Shown: in pieces, positions 32,745 to 34,609 of the stretch
How the letters are laid out: the number at the start of each line of letters is the position of its first letter
Position numbering within the stretch: the stretch's first letter is position 1
Source: Acidimicrobiaceae bacterium
GTDB taxonomy: Bacteria > Actinomycetota > Acidimicrobiia > Acidimicrobiales > JAUTXP01
Assembly: GCA_030837965.1 (NCBI GenBank)
Contig: JAUTXP010000008.1
Location: forward strand, 1 to 34,609
Reading direction: 5' to 3'
DNA: 34,609 bases
Notes under the pieces: generated by a model
What the model was told of the DNA's origin: nothing
Seen by the model: the letters and a program-made list of their open reading frames with translations, nothing else
Databases searched by the model: none
Program-made: the position numbers and the translations under genes

Positions 32745-32748
<4 letters not shown>
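32470..32748 (-). CDS. Small eCIS protein of unknown function
   Basis: This 92-residue protein begins MIRVHIERVVLEGLALAPGG. It then has a helix (RLRAAMERELADALT) and a loose, Ala/Gly-rich tail. Small proteins with this I-E-R-V-V-L-x-G start are often found between the ATPase and tube-type genes in actinobacterial eCIS loci, but have no known role. It overlaps both neighbours by 4 nt (GTGA and ATGA), so it is very probably translated. Start GTG 32748 is chosen for this overlap. Confidence 0.75.

Positions 32749-34609
<1,861 letters not shown>

Overview
The window is very GC-rich DNA with long leftward gene chains. It looks like a chromosome segment of an actinobacterium (Actinomycetota). The backbone polA - rpsA - coaE - uvrB - uvrA is the order known from mycobacteria and relatives. 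UvrA, Pol I, S1 and the DtxR-type regulator all read as actinobacterial. Several genes seem to have a -10 hexamer only 6-8 nt before the start codon (leaderless mRNAs), which is common in this phylum. The class is not certain; an Acidimicrobiia-like lineage is my guess only.

Region A (1-16443, almost all on the minus strand) is housekeeping with small insertions. From left to right it holds the 5' part of uvrA with a LexA-like box, a proline/alanine-rich membrane protein, uvrB, two tandem secreted paralogues, LemA with a DUF3137-like partner, coaE, rpsA, a SAM methyltransferase, and a DacB-type D-Ala-D-Ala carboxypeptidase. A two-gene accessory module follows (a DUF6036-like nucleotidyltransferase and a winged-helix protein) with its own promoter and a strong downstream hairpin. 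Then come polA and a GT-C-like membrane protein.

Region B (16444-17166) is a divergent junction. A perfect palindrome resembling a DtxR/IdeR box lies between the membrane protein gene and a rightward DtxR/IdeR/MntR-family regulator.

Region C (17179-34609) is an extracellular contractile injection system (eCIS, phage-tail-like) locus cut by the right edge. Read in its own direction (right to left), the operon is: AAA+ ATPase, small protein, tube-type protein, LysM protein, gpD-like hub, gp5/VgrG OB-fold spike, PAAR-like tip, gp25-like wedge, two large baseplate J-type proteins, a tail-protein-I/beta-helix protein and a DUF6519-like protein. Eight of the eleven junctions are 4-nt start/stop overlaps, so the operon is tightly coupled. 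Sheath, main tube, tape measure and cap genes are not in the window and should lie to the right. Converging on the end of this operon are two rightward genes. One encodes a DUF4157 protein (HELVH motif) with a repeat linker and a C-terminal region that resembles a beta-barrel, a candidate cargo. The other encodes a SARP/BTAD transcriptional regulator preceded by direct repeats at exact 11-bp spacing, the classic SARP operator geometry.

The most interesting parts are the DUF4157/beta-barrel-like protein, the SARP gene with its 11-bp repeats (a possible eCIS switch), and the nucleotidyltransferase/winged-helix module between dacB and polA.
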